From: Clavulina sp. PMI_390
Taxonomy: Eukaryota > Basidiomycota > Agaricomycetes > Cantharellales > Hydnaceae
Assembly (NCBI GenBank): GCA_015039315.1
Contig: WIDE01000085.1
Location: 62,001 to 126,000 of the forward strand
Direction of reading: 5' to 3'
DNA length: 64,000 nt
In this document: positions 24,269 through 37,152 of the stretch, piece after piece
Layout: the number at the start of each line of letters is the position of its first letter
How positions within the stretch are numbered: position 1 is the stretch's first letter
Notes under the pieces: model-generated
What the model was told of the DNA's origin: nothing
Database searches by the model: none
The model's input: the letters and a program-made list of their open reading frames with translations, nothing else
Position numbers and translations under genes: made by a program

Positions 24269-26943
24269 ATGGCCCCTCCTCAATTCGAGTATGACTTTGC
24301 CAACAACACTCATGGGTAAGTCCATTTCCGACTGCTTCAACATTGCTGGAGATCGAACATGAAGTCGATGATCTATCTCCGGGATTTAGCTTCAAAGGCA
24401 AAGTTAGCTTTTCGGCTGGTTTGTTCATCAACAACGAATTTGTCGATTCCGTTGATGGCAAGACACTTGAGTAAGCGATCAATTCATGCTTCAAGCACGT
24501 TCGATCACTGAGTAATAATCCACTTTGACAGCCTCATGAACCCTGCCACTGGCAAACGTGAGTATTCGTCCCATCCATTATCTCCCTCATCTTTCACCCG
24601 ATCGCCTCCGCTCATGCCCACCCTACGGTCATTCAATCCACACCCTCCGGATCATCCTGTTCTCGTTTTCTCACTCTTTCGACGGCGCACTCTACTCTCC
24701 CATCATGCTCTACAAAACCCTGGTCTCTTCTCTCCTCCATGAATCCTCCCACGCCAATGCTCCTGAACACACACGAACGCAACCCACGCTCATACATCTA
24801 ATCGCCGATCTCTATCATCTCCCTACGACCTTTTCACCCCTCCCGAAACGAAACAACAAATGTGAAATCAGCCATCGGCAAGGTCTCCCTCGCCTCGGAA
24901 AAGGACGTCGATCTCGCTGTTGCCGCCGCCCAAAAAGCTTATGACACCGCATGGGGCCTCAAAGTGCCTGGTACCCAGCGCTCAAAGTACATGCTGAAGC
25001 TTGCAGACCTGATCGAGAAGAACGCTGATGAGCTTGCCGCACTTGAGACCTTGAACAACGGTGAATCGTACTACGTACTTTCTGAGGGGGAGAATATTTA
25101 TTGATGATGGTCTGTTCATTCTTGACGATGACGTTGGCACTGCGTTGTGGGTCGTATAGGGAAGGCCCTCATGTTTGCTCGATATGTTGATGTTCAGGGC
25201 ACAGCAGATGTGATCAGGTATGAAGCCCACGCGCTGGTTTTTCTGTGCTGTCTACTGAGGGATATCTTGTTCTAGGCATTACGCTGGCTGGGCTGGTGGG
25301 TGTCTTCCGCCTTTCTACAATCAAAAGAAAATAAATAACTGTTTCGTTTCTCTCCATCCACATCCCACCAGACAAGATCTCAGGAAAGACCATCGAGACC
25401 CAAGAATCAAAACTCACCTACACCCGTATCGAGCCGTACGTGCGATTTCCTATGATTCACGCATCGAGAAGCTCACCAAAAGTCGGGCGTCGCATTCATT
25501 TACCATTTCCTCGACCCAAAGAATCGGCGTCGTCGGGCAGATCATCCCTTGGAACTTCCCTCTCTATACCCTCGCCTGGAAGCTCGCTCCGGCCCTTGCA
25601 GCCGGAAACACTGTGCTCTTCAAGCCCTCTGAAATCGCCCCTCTCTCTTCCCTCCGCATCGCTGAGCTCGTCGCCGAGGCCGGCTTCCCCGCAGGTGTCG
25701 TCAACGTCGTGACTGGGCTGGGCCCTGTTGCGGGCGCGGCGATGTCAGCGCACATGGGCATTGGCAAGATTAGCTTTACCGGTAGCACGGCTGTCGGGCG
25801 CGCTGTGATGAAGGCTGCTGCCGACAGCAATTTGAAGAAAGTGACTCTTGAGCTCGGTGGGAAGAGCCCTGCTATCATTTGGGACGATGCCGAGCTCGAG
25901 ACGGCAGTGAGATGGGCTGCATTCGGTAGCATGTGGGTACCCTTCAATTCATGGATAAGAAAAGAGAAAAAGAATGCGTGGCTAACGTAAACGGGTTTGT
26001 CATGCATAGGTTCAACCATGGGCAGGCATGCTTCGCGAGCTCACGCGTGTACGTCCACGAGGGCATCTACGACAAGTTCTTGGCAGTCTTTACCGAAACT
26101 CTCAAGGTGAAGTTATCTTTCTCTGTGAAATGTCCAAGTTCTTCGCGGCTAAACGGTTCTATCTGATTGGTCATGATGATAGGCCCTCAAGGTTGGCGAT
26201 CCATTTGCCGCTGACACCTTCCAAGGCCCACAAATCTCCCAAACACAATTCGACGTCAGTTTTACTCTTCATTGCGTCACCTCTCCCGTCGTTCTGATCC
26301 AAGCGAGATGTTATTGTTTCACCAGCGCATCATGAACTATATCAAGATTGGCAAAGAGCAAGGCGCTACGTGCCATCTGGGCGGCGAACGACATGGGACA
26401 GAAGGCTTCTTCATCAAGCCCACTATCTTCACCGACGTCACTCCTGACATGACGATTGTCAAGGAAGAAATCTTTGGGCCGGGTACGTGTTCTCTGAGTT
26501 TCCACGCGGTTGAACCACGCCCACTGATTCCTTCATTATTCTTTTACCCCGTGAATGCTATGGAACTTCAGTGGTGGCGGTTACAAAGTTCTCAACGCAG
26601 GAGGAGCTTATCGCAGCTGCGAACGACTCAGTTTACGGGTTGGCGGCGTCCGTGTTCTCCAAGGATATCAACAAGGCTATCACTACCGCAAACGCGCTCC
26701 AAGCCGGCACCGTGTGGATCAACATGGCCAACTTCCCTGAGACGAATATGCCATTTGGCGGGTACAAACGTACGTCCGCCTTATCTGGCCGAACCGTTCG
26801 GATACATTAACTGACAATTGATTTGCCTTATCGCTGTGGGAATAGAATCTGGTATTGGGAAGGATCTGGGGTACGACGCCATCGAAGGGTACACGGAGGT
26901 CAAGGCGGTGCACATCAACTTGACGGGCAAGCCTCCATTTTAA
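24269..26943 (+). CDS. Aldehyde dehydrogenase (ALDH-1)
   Basis: A NAD(P)+-dependent aldehyde dehydrogenase of about 500 residues, predicted to oxidise an aldehyde to a carboxylic acid. The ATG at 24269 starts [10 protein letters not shown]; exon 1 is only 47 bp, with donor at 24316. Later exons show [48 protein letters not shown], the nucleotide-loop [17 protein letters not shown] with the general-base Glu, and [11 protein letters not shown] with the catalytic Cys. Then [24 protein letters not shown] and PFGGYK follow. It ends [11 protein letters not shown] with TAA at 26941-26943. There are many introns, one of about 300 bp near 24560-24873. No targeting signal is obvious, so it is probably cytosolic. 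It is a tandem sister of ALDH-2. Confidence 0.92.
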
Positions 26944-28079
26944 GTTCTCCAGCCCGCGGGACGAGAAAAAGCGCTCGCGCGCGCAAATGAGGAGCAGGGA
27001 CGACAACTATGGACAATAGCAAGTATTTAGGGACGGATTGTTGGTTGCCTGGCAGTGGGAGCTGAGCAGCTTTCTCCAAATCGAAACCATGCCGCATTGT
27101 AAATTACACGAGCTGAGTCTCGGATGTATGTATGTATCCATTTCGCAAATCGTTACCTCGTATGTCAGCTTCCGTTCATAACGCTTGTGAAGAGCGTTGC
27201 CCGCGGATAAGGCGTGCTACCTCACGACCGACCGTCCTAATTCTCGAGACTTCTATCTTCTATATAGGAGTCAATCAAGCCGTCGAGCTACAACTGGGAC
27301 GGTTCCCAATTCTTCGGGCGTTGTCGGAATGGCCTCCCCCGCGTTCCCCTCATTAGCTGGTTTGTTTTTCCTGCCGAATACCATTGGAATAACGATTCGA
27401 GGCTGTTCCCCCACATGTGGAGGCTATCTGGGTCTGTTCCGATGAGCGATCGGGAATTCGTTGTGCCGACTGCGCGGGGTGTGGGGTCAATTACAATTCA
27501 GTTGGGACAGGTAACGGCCACAGTGTGACCGTCACCACTTCATCATGTGTTGCTGATCTCCAATCATCCATTTGCGAGTTTGGAGGGTCCCTGACCGCTC
27601 GTGACCGAGGGGTCTGAGACAAGGGTTATCTTCCAGACCCATGTCTCAGTCGTACGGGCATCACGGGTCCGACATAGAGGACAAGACGGACCGTCCAGGA
27701 GCACGTGGTGAATCTAGTTTGTGGTCTTTGCTAATGTATAGGGATTCTTGGTTACGGTCGAGCCCGCTCAAGAAAGATATGAAGTTTTTCTATCTCTGGG
27801 AATCGCGACAACTGGGGCCGATCATTGCAAAATAGAATGAACTATGTTGTGGGGCTCATCATTCGCGCAACTGAGTTAGAGGCCCTGAACCAGAGTGGGT
27901 CTTCTGACTTCCTTCTTCCATTGGGTGGAGGCCCTCTACCAAAGCCGTGTCCGATATCTTCGTCATCACTAGCCCGATCCACCTATAAGAATCTCAGTCT
28001 GGCCGCGATCTTTCTTCATTCCATTCCCCCCCGTTCACCCCTACACACCTACACCTATCACCTATCACACATAACCAAA
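26944..28079. other. Intergenic between ALDH-1 and ALDH-2
   Basis: About 1.1 kb, taken as ALDH-1 3' UTR and ALDH-2 promoter. GTGAC-C-GTCAC at 27525-27535 echoes the GGTGAC/GTCACC arms upstream of ALDH-1. No gene was seen. Confidence 0.5.
27984..27989 (+). promoter_or_regulatory. TATA box of ALDH-2
   Basis: TATAAG about 91 bp before the ATG, followed by a C/T-rich leader. Confidence 0.55.
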
Positions 28080-30503
28080 ATGGCCCCTCCTCAGTTCACC
28101 TACGATTTCTCAAACTCGAAGGCTGGGTTTGTACTCTCGCTTGGTGCCCTCTGCTCGATCCTGGTCCTTACAACCCTCGCTGCTATTTTTCTGGTTCATT
28201 ATAACCGGCCTACAGCTTCAAAGGCAAGAGTGACTTCTCTCTTGGCCTGTTCATCGACAACAAGTGGGTCGATGCCGTCGATGGGGGGAGGCTCGAGTAC
28301 GTCATTTTCTCCTTCTCCTTCAGGCTATTGAGCTTACCGATACTTACCCGACCTCTAATGAATGCTCACAGTATCGTAAACCCTACTTCTGGCAAGCGTA
28401 CGTGACCCTTTCCATGTTCGAACTTGTCCACTCTCAATTCATTCCAATTCACCCTCCGCCAATCTTGTGTGGCTTTGCTTCCGACTTCGCAACCTATATA
28501 GACTTGGCGACGATCGCGGGCGCCAACGAGAAGGATATCGACATCGCAGTCGCTGCTGCGCAAAAAGCCTACGACACCGCATGGGGTCTCAAGGCCAGCG
28601 GCACTCAGCGTGCCAGGCTCATGCTCAAGCTCGCAGATCTTATGGAGCAAAACGCCGATGAGCTCGCTGCATTGGAGAGCTTGAACAACGGTGTGTGATC
28701 TCTGTGCCTCATTGGCCGGGAAGTCTTGCTGATTCATGTGGTGGGATATGATAGGCAAATCTGTCACCATTGCTCGTAACGTCGATGTCAATGATTCTAT
28801 CAACTGCATCAGGTACTATGCTGGTTTCGCCGGTACGTGTTTCGTCACGCCAAATCTAGCTCTCGCAGGCGTCTAACTCGGAATGTACTCATCTAGACAA
28901 GATCCACGGAAAGACAATTGAGACGAATGATGCCAAGTTCACCTACACTCGCCTGGAGCCGTAAGTAGTGTGTTCCTCCAAATCTCAAACAAACACCTCC
29001 CTCCATATGCTGTTTATACTGATTTCCAATCCCTTCCGCGCATCTAGGATTGGTGTCGTAGGCCAGATCGTCCCCTGGAACTTCCCTCTCTTGATGCTGG
29101 CATGGAAGTGGGGCCCCGCTCTCGCCACCGGCAACTCCATCGTCTTCAAGCCCTCTGAGTGGACTCCTCTCACCGCCATCCGCATGGCTGAGCTCGTCGC
29201 AGAGGCCGGCTTCCCTCCCGGAGTCGTAAACGTCGTCACTGGTCTCGGTAACTCTGCTGGTGCTGCCATCAGCGGGCATATGGGCATCGGCAAGGTCGCT
29301 TTCACCGGAAGTGAGTCCCGCAAGATCTCCAATTCCTGCTTAGGTTCACCCAAGCTGACTGATGATTACCTTTTCTTCCTCTCTTAGGCACCCTTGTTGG
29401 CCGACATGTCATGAAGGCTGCTGCTGGTAGCAACCTGAAGAAGGTCACCCTTGAGCTCGGTGGCAAGAGCCCTACTCTCATTATGGATGACTCGAATCTC
29501 GACGAGGCCGTCAAGTGGGCTGCATTCGGCATTGTGTTAGTATCTAGTTTGTCAATGCGCAAACCTTTCCAAGAGCTGACAATGACTGCTAATTCCCTCA
29601 CAGATTCAACCACGGCCAGACATGTTGCGCTGGTTCCCGTGTCTTCGTTCACGAGAGCGCGTACGACAAGTTCCTCGAGAAGTTCACTGAGGTCCTCAAG
29701 GTACACATAATTTCGACCGATTATTCTCGAGCTTTCACTAATGGTCGTACTCCTACCCTGTTCTGGTCCTTAGAACGTCAAGGTCGGCGATCCCTTCGAG
29801 CCCGAGACCTTCCAGGGCCCTCAGGTCTCCCAGGTTCAGTTCGACGTGCGTGGAATCGATACTCTTCCCCTCTATCTTTGGCTGATAGAAATGCATTTAT
29901 GTAGCGCATCATGAACCACATTTCCATCGGCAAGAACGAGGGTGCGACATGCCACCTTGGTGGTGAGCGCCACGGAACGGAGGGCTTCTTCATCCAGCCC
30001 ACCATTTTCACCGATGTTAAGCCCAGCATGACCATCATCAAGGAGGAGATCTTCGGCCCTGGTTAGTGATTCGTTTCCTCTCACCTTTGACCTTAGGAGT
30101 ACGTATTAACACCCTAATGACTCCTTGCCGTGATTAGTCGTCGCTGTTGCCAAGTTCAAGGATGACGATGACATCATTGCTATGGCCAACGACACCATGT
30201 ACGGCCTGGCCGCTGCCGTGTTCACCAAGGACATCAACAAAGCCATCACAACCGCCAACAGGATCCACTCAGGGACAGTCTGGATCAACGAGTACAACAC
30301 CCTCAAGCACCAGGTGCCATTCGGTGGTTACAAGCGTACGCTCCTACCTATAAAAGCACCCGTCCTCGTTCCTTGTAGCTAACATGGAGCTTTATCCACT
30401 TGTAGAATCTGGAATGGGTCGCGAACTCGGCGACGCTGCCCTGGAAAACTACCTTGAGGTCAAGTCGGTGCACGTCAACCTCTCCAGCCCTCCCCCCTTC
30501 TAA
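28080..30503 (+). CDS. Aldehyde dehydrogenase (ALDH-2)
   Basis: A tandem paralogue of ALDH-1 with nearly the same exon plan. The ATG at 28080 gives [16 protein letters not shown]; the first donor is GTTTGT. Recognised parts: [52 protein letters not shown] (general base Glu), [11 protein letters not shown] (catalytic Cys in QTC), [40 protein letters not shown] and PFGGYK. It ends [11 protein letters not shown] with TAA at 30501-30503. The role is oxidation of an aldehyde to an acid with NAD(P)+. The Cys-Cys in the active-site loop differs from ALDH-1 and might affect substrate choice (inference). No break was found. Confidence 0.92.
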
Positions 30504-30959
30504 GCTAAACCCACGCTGGGAATAAGAAACAACGTATTGATATCCGAGACGCCCCATTACGATGTTTGCTTACGCCCACGCCCACTTCTTTATCATGTAC
30601 GCTCACGATTATTAGTAGCTCCAAACAAAAACTGGATCGATGTATTTGTATCGAAAAATTCGGTAGCTTATCGACAAAGATCATCTTCATCTGCAAACAT
30701 TACACCATGGCGAACGCACGCTTGATAAGTAAAACTGTTGGAGCTTGACCATATGGCCCATACTACCCTGTCAGAGAATGGCTTGTTGATAATGGCATGA
30801 TTCATGGGAGTTCGCACTAATTAACGATTTACATTTTACAAGAACTAGAACTACATAGACACCAAGACAAAGTGAGCCTGCACCTCATTAACGATTGATA
30901 TTGGTTAGTTCTCTGCTTAACACCTCGCGGCACACGTCGTAGCTTAAGCCACCAGCACT
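30504..30959. other. Convergent intergenic between ALDH-2 and ALDH-3
   Basis: 456 bp between two stop codons facing each other; expected to hold the 3' UTRs. Nothing else was recognised. Confidence 0.6.
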
Positions 30960-33173
30960 TTAGAACGGAGGCTTGTTCGTAAGGTTGATGTGTACCGACT
31001 TGGTCTCCACGTAGCCATGGAGAGCCTCCTCGCCGAAGTCACGGCCAATACCGGATTCTGTAAGCCCAAAGAAAGGTTAATCATGTTATTGGGCAGGTCA
31101 ATAGCTGCGTTCGCTTATAGCTAGACAATGAAAGAACGTACGCTTGAAGCCACCGAAAGGCATTGAGGGATCGGGCATGCCGCTCATGTTGACCCAGACT
31201 GTACCGGCCTGGATGGCGTTGGCGGTTGTGATAGCCTTGGTGACGTCGCGCGAGTAGACAGCTGCGGCAAGACCGAACTCGGAGTCGTTGGCCATCTTGA
31301 TGAGCTCCTCTTCAGTCTTGAACTTGCAGACAACGACAACTGCCAGACAAACAGCGCTGATTAGTCACCAGTCTGGCCACTGAGTTTATCTTCGAGGCTC
31401 ACCAGGGCCGAAGACTTCCTCCTTCACGAGAGTCATGTCGGGGGTGACATCGGCGAAGACGGTGGGCTTGACGTAGAAGCCCTCAGTTCCCCAGCGCTCA
31501 CCACCAGCGAGGAGCGTAGCACCCTCCTTCTTCCCGATCTCGATGTATTTCATGACTCGCTACATTGACAAGGAAAGATAAGTGGGTCCGCTATAAAGTT
31601 AGACAATTTGAGCATAGTAGTCTAGAGATAGTTGACGTACGTTAAAGTGTGCTTCTGATGCGAGAGCACCGTTGAAGGTGGTAGGGGAGAAAGGATCGCC
31701 GATAGGAAGAGACTAGAAAATAACTATTAAGGACCACAAGTTGACTTATGGGAATGATTATCAGGCACGGACCTTCATGATGTGCTTGTAGTAAGACAAG
31801 AACATATCATACACAGACTCGTGGACGTAGACACGCGAGCAGGCGTAGCAAATCTGGCCCTGGTTGAACCTGGAACGGAGAAACGATTGGTTCAGTTAGC
31901 GGAGTATTACGGTGTTGTGGTATCTATACTCACATGACACCGAATGCAGTCCACTTCAGGGCATCTTCGAGATGGGCATCATCAAGGACGACAGCTGGGC
32001 CCTTGCCACCGAGCTCGAGGGTAACCTTCTTCAGGTTGCTCTCGGCAGCGGCCTTCATAACCTGTCGCCCAACATTGGTCGAGCCAGTGAAGCTGACCTT
32101 GCCGATGTCCATGTGTGATGAGATGGCAGAACCAGCGGTCCAGCCGTACCCGGGAACGATGTTGACAACTCCAGGAGGGAAGCCAGCTTCCTTGATGAGC
32201 TCACCAAGACGGAGAGAGGTGAGGGGGGTGATTTCTGAGGGCTTGAAAACGACGGTGTTGCCGGTGGCGAGTGCGGGGCCGAGCTTCCAGCAGGCATTCA
32301 TGAGAGGGAAGTTCCAGGGGACAATAAGACCGCAAACACCGATTCTATGGGAGTCCGGGGTCAACATGCTGCTCAGGGTCGTCCAATCGCATCACTCACG
32401 GCTCATAGCGAGTATAGGTTAACTTGGAGTCCTTGGTCTCGACGGTCTTTCCAGACATCTTGTCTATTGAATGAGAATGAATTTAGTCATAAAAATTATT
32501 TATCAGGACCAGCGGCAACGCACCTGCCCACCCGGCGTAATATCTTAGGTATTCCATAGAGTAGTGGAGATCGACATGGCGAGCGAACTTCATTGGTTTG
32601 CCTGCGGGACGACTATGAGTGTTGTTTCGCGGAGTAGTTTATCCATGAGTGGGTACTGACCAGTGTCGAGGGCCTCCAGGGCTGCCAACTCATCAACGTT
32701 CTTCTCAAGCAGGTCGGCGAGCTTGAAGAGCAGCTTTCCACGGTCAAGGGCAGGGACCTTCTGACCCCAAGAGGTCTCAAAGGCCTTTTTTGCTGCGGCT
32801 ACGGCAACGTCGATATCCTTCTCGTTGGCGAGGGCAGTCTTGCCAATAGCTGTGGAGGGCGGGTCAGTGACGGTCGTTTGGGAGTACTTAGTTTATATTC
32901 ACTTTTTCCATTGACAGGGGTGATGATGCTAGAGAGGTCAACGTCAATACAAAGCAGGATGTAGATAATTATGGCACACGCACTCGATGGTCTCCTGGCT
33001 CACGGAGTCAACAAATTCGTTGTTGATGAAGAGACCGGTGCTGAAGGAGCTCTTGCCCTTGAAGCTATAGTGATTCGTGCCTTCAGTGAACTGCCCAAGC
33101 CAACGAAAATGAATGTAGGTAGTCCTCACCCGAAGACGTTGGAGGCGAAGTCGTACTCGAAAGTAGGAGGCAT
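30960..33173 (-). CDS. Aldehyde dehydrogenase (ALDH-3)
   Basis: Aldehyde dehydrogenase on the minus strand. The ATG at 33171-33173 starts [15 protein letters not shown], then [20 protein letters not shown]. Other landmarks: [55 protein letters not shown] with the general-base Glu; [20 protein letters not shown] with the catalytic Cys; [37 protein letters not shown]. The stop is TAA at 30960-30962 after NLTNKPPF. It is closer to ALDH-4 than to ALDH-1 or ALDH-2, judging by GKGP, the YACSR loop and PDPSMPFGG. It is divergent from KR-A. The frame is intact through all exons examined. Confidence 0.92.
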
Positions 33174-33225
33174 TTTGTAAGATGATGATGATTAGTGCAA
33201 CGGCGGTTACAGCAAGATTTGGGCT

Positions 33226-33231
33226 CTTATA
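33226..33231 (-). promoter_or_regulatory. TATA box of ALDH-3
   Basis: TATAAG on the minus strand inside GGCTCTTATA on the plus strand, 53 bp upstream of the ATG. ALDH-4 has a GGCTCTTATAAG at the same distance. Confidence 0.55.
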
Positions 33232-34715
33232 GGGAAGAAATCAACGGTGAACATTGTGAAGCCCGGAATGAGGTTCAGGTCTGCGCCCAGTTAGGCTCCG
33301 GAACGAGACGGGCTGACATTTCATGCAACGAGGGAAGATCGGCGCCGAGAACAAGCTCGTGCGGGTATAATAGCAAGACTATATGCTTTTCTCCTCGAAT
33401 GGCAGCTCTGGGACAGGGAATTCGAGAGTGGCTCAAGCAAGAGTCTCAGCGTTGGACTGCCTCGATGTCGTGTATCCTTGTAACCAGCGTCCCAAGAGCA
33501 AAACCATCTGTGCGGCGTGGAAAGGAGCAGGATGGGGCTCATTTCGCGCAAATGTGGTGACGCATATTTCTGCGGGGCCCATGCCCGTGCTTTCTGCATT
33601 GGTACCTTTGACCGGAGCAGATTCGCCAAAAATACTAATGTCTTAGCAAGACTCGGGGATCCGATAGTGGTTAGATGATGTTACCTATCGTTTATTACAT
33701 GTTTCTCGCGTGTTTATCCAAGCAATCGCTAGACTTTAGACCCGCATCGTTGAGGCGTTGAAGGCCGACAGTGTTGTGTTTGTCACAGTTTGTTCGTCAC
33801 GCGATTTGTCACTCTCCGCCGGTATTTCCCCAGCTGTCCCGTTCAGTTTGCTATTAACGCCTGATCCCTTTGGATGATGAAAAGGTGTTAGATGTGATAG
33901 AACGGAGCTCTCATGTGATCCCGAGCCATCCTCACACTGGAATCCAGCGCCCGAGTTGCGCCGTTTGCCACATTGCGCTCGGAGCTTGGATCCTCCCTCA
34001 TGAACTGACTTCGAAGTGGCAAGGGGTGCTGCCTTCTCAGGCCATAAACATATATTCCTATATCCTCACATGGATCACTCGAACTCTGGCCCGATGCGAA
34101 AGCTTGGGAATATTACGCGCAGTACTGTGCTTGCCACATGGCTCTTTGAGCCTCTCTCTCGCCCCGTCCGTCTCTAAAGACGATGTGGTAGTATCAAGAA
34201 TGCTTTTTGCCTGAGGTACGAAAGGTTCCGCTTATGCTATGTCTCTGGACCGATAAAGCAAGATATTAAGTAATGGCACCTCGTCGATCATTTCACAATG
34301 AATGACAGGACGCTCAGATCAGTAAGCTAATCCAATCTGATTTGCCAGACACCATCATAACGAATTTTGGCTAATTGATAGCATGCAACTCGCTGCGGTG
34401 CTATAAGGCCCGATGCCAGTCCGCAACTTGGTCAGCATCGTCGATCTCAAGGCCTCCACCAATTCATGTGCTATGAAGTGTCCCAAGTCAATCTGAACAC
34501 CTAGTGTTCAGTACCTCTATCCCTTAGTGTTCTATTTCCAAGGATGACCGCTGACCAACCCCACCAGCGCGTTGCGCCATGTCAGTGGCCGCAGACAGTC
34601 GGCCTGCTTTGGCAGCCTGGAGAGTTGGGACACATAAAAGGGAGTCCTCGCAGCCGTTGGTGGTCCATCACTCAACTCTCCAACTCAATCAACACAGTGC
34701 TTGCATCGCTACAAC
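33232..34715. other. Divergent intergenic region ALDH-3 / KR-A
   Basis: Shared upstream region of about 1.5 kb. The part from about 33647 onward is the left half of the tandem duplication. A TATA-like CATAAAAG lies at 34633-34640 for KR-A. No gene was recognised. Confidence 0.5.
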
Positions 34716-35878
34716 ATGCCTGCCGTTTCTACCTCCTCCAAGATTCTTGTCACCGGTGCTTCGGGGTTCCTTGCTACCCACGTTGTTCGTTCCCTGCTCG
34801 ATGAGGGCCACGAGGTTGTAGGGACTGGTGAGTATCTCGATCAGAGAAGGCGGATGATCTTATCTGACTGATCGTCACTTGTAGTTCGCAATCCCTCAAA
34901 AGGTGACTACCTAGTCAACTTGTACAAGTCAGACAAGTTTTCGTACGTTGTTGTGGAAGATATCGAAGCAGCCAATGCATTCGACGTCGCCGTGAAGGAG
35001 GGGAAGTTCGACGGTATCGCCCACGTCGCTAGCCCTTTCCATGTAAGAGTCAGAATATCAAACGTTAAGCACAATATGACTCACACGCCTTCATACTATT
35101 GTAGACGAATGTCAAGGATCCTAAAGACCTTATCGGTCCGGCCGTGGGAGGCACGACAAATATCCTCGAGTCCGCTCTCAAGTTCGGGTACGAAACAATC
35201 TCTCGTTTGCACACTGCCATGTTCGCCNNNNNNNNNNNNNNNNNNNNNNNNNNNNNNNNNNNNNNNNNNNNNNNNNNNNNNNNNNNNNNNNNNNNNNNNN
35301 NNNNNNNNNNNNNNNNNNNNNNNNNNNNNNNNNNNNNNNNNNNNNNNNNNNNNNNNNNNNNNNNNNNNNNNNNNNNNNNNNNNNNNNNNNNNNNNNNNNN
35401 NNNNNNNNNNNNNNNNNNNNNNNNNNNNNNNNNNNNNNNNNNNNNNNNNNNNNNNNNNNNNNNNNNNNNNNNNNNNNNNNNNNNNNNNNNNNNNNNNNNN
35501 NNNNNNNNNNNNNNNNNNNNNNNNNNNNNNNNNNNNNNNNNNNNNNNNNNNNNNNNNNNNNNNNNNNNNNNNNNNNNNNNNNNNNNNNNNNNNNNNNNNN
35601 NNNNNNNNNNNNNNNNNNNNNNNNNNNNNNNNNNNNNNNNNNNNNNNNNNNNNNNNNNNNNNNNNNNNNNNNNNNNNNNNNNNNNNNNNNNNNNNNNNNN
35701 NNNNNNNGCTGGAGTACAGGGTATTCCCACAGGGTATCCTGGGTCACAGGTTGTGGAGAGAAACCTTCAAGACAGTTCCCTCTCTGTTCGTGTCCTCGGA
35801 ATGCAGTATCCTAGTCTGAAAGAGGTGGTTCTCTCCACATATAACACCTTGAAGGAGCACTTCCCCACAGATTTCTAG
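34716..35878 (+). CDS. Extended-SDR reductase KR-A, interrupted by an assembly gap
   Basis: NAD(P)-dependent reductase of the KR family. The ATG at 34716 starts MPAVSTSSKILVTGASGFLA with the Rossmann loop. Exon 2 encodes KGDYLVNLYKSDKFSYVVVE and FDGIAHVASPFH. After exon 3 (GGTTNILESALKFG) the sequence enters 480 N. It resumes in the last exon with AGVQGIPTGYPGSQVVERNL and ends LKEHFPTDF with TAG at 35876-35878. The gap removes the Ser/YxxxK catalytic section, so function cannot be judged. In KR-B the matching interval is 597 bp, so the N run probably does not show the true size. Nearest paralogue: KR-B. Confidence 0.85.
35228..35707. other. Assembly gap (480 N)
   Basis: An unbroken run of N inside KR-A, in the middle of a near-duplicate region. 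A scaffold gap caused by the repeat is the likely reason. Confidence 0.99.
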
Positions 35879-37152
35879 ATTCCTATAGTACATATATAAT
35901 TGATACCAGACCTAGACTGATAATTAGAATGTCAAACCGTTCTCGCGATTACATGTAACCACGGTAATACCATCCATATTGATCGTCTGACCTCAGGTCT
36001 TTTCCGCATGAGCTTTCAAAGGTTTTACGGGTCTAGAGTCAGTTGGTTCATGCACGTGAGTTGGGCCTAACAAGACTCGGGGATCCGATAGTGGATGAAT
36101 GATGCTGTAAATTATATACGTCATATTCATCGAGCGTTTTACGAAGCAATTGTAAGACTTGAGACCGCATGGTTCAGGCGTTGACGGCCGACTTCGTTAT
36201 GCTTGTCACTGTTTACGTGTCACAGAGAGTTGTCACTCCCACCAGTGTTTCCCCAGCTGTCCCGTTCAATCTGCTATCAACGCCTGACCTATTTCTATGA
36301 AAAGATTCTATATATGATAAAAGGAGCCTTCGTGTAGTCCCAAGGCATCATCACAGTAGAAACGCCCCGGGGAACTCCGTTTGCCGCATCACGCTCGCAG
36401 CTTGGATCCCCCCTCATGAGCTGACGTCGAAGTGGCACAAGCGCCGCTATCTTCGCCGGCATTTGACACATGCTCTCTTGCCCTCGCATGATGTCCCTCG
36501 ATCTGTGAGCCGATACAGAGCTTGGGAGTATCACGCGCCGCACTGCGCTTCCCACACGACTCCTTGAGCCTGTCTCTCGCATCATCCCCTTCTAATGATG
36601 CTGTAGCATCAAATATGTTAGAGGAACAGGATTCGAAAGATCTCGCTCATCTTGCAAGTCTAGACTGATAATGCAAGATATCAAGTAATGACATTTCGTC
36701 GGTTAATTCAAATTGAATGACTGCGTGCTCAGATCACTAAGCTGACTATATCTGATTTGCCAGGTATCATCTCAACGGATCTGGCTATTGGATAGTTTGC
36801 AACTCGCTGCGGTACTATAAGACCCAATACCATTCCCGCGAGCTTGGTCAGCATTGTCGATGTCAAGGCCTCCACCAATTCATGTGGTACGAACAGTTCG
36901 ATGGCGATCCACACGCTAGTTGACGGGTCCTCGTGCTCAGTGCCTCCACCCCTTAGTGGTCTATCTCTAAAGATGACCGCTGACCAACCTTGCGAGCGCG
37001 GTGCGTTATGTTTGCGGCCGCAGACAGTCAGCCTGCTTTGGGAGCCTTGATGTTGGGACGCATAAAAGCGAGCTGTCGCGGTCGTTGGTGGTCCATCACT
37101 CAACTCTCCAGCCAAACCAGCCACTCCAATCCAGCACTTGCATCGCAATAAC
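35879..37152. other. Intergenic between KR-A and KR-B
   Basis: KR-A 3' flank and, from about 36071, the second duplication unit with the KR-B promoter (CATAAAAG at 37061-37068). No gene was recognised. Confidence 0.55.

Noticed and set aside
35065..35878. Long open frames running across the N block
   Set aside because: They arise because N codons contain no stop; only the flanks match KR exons, and only in one frame.
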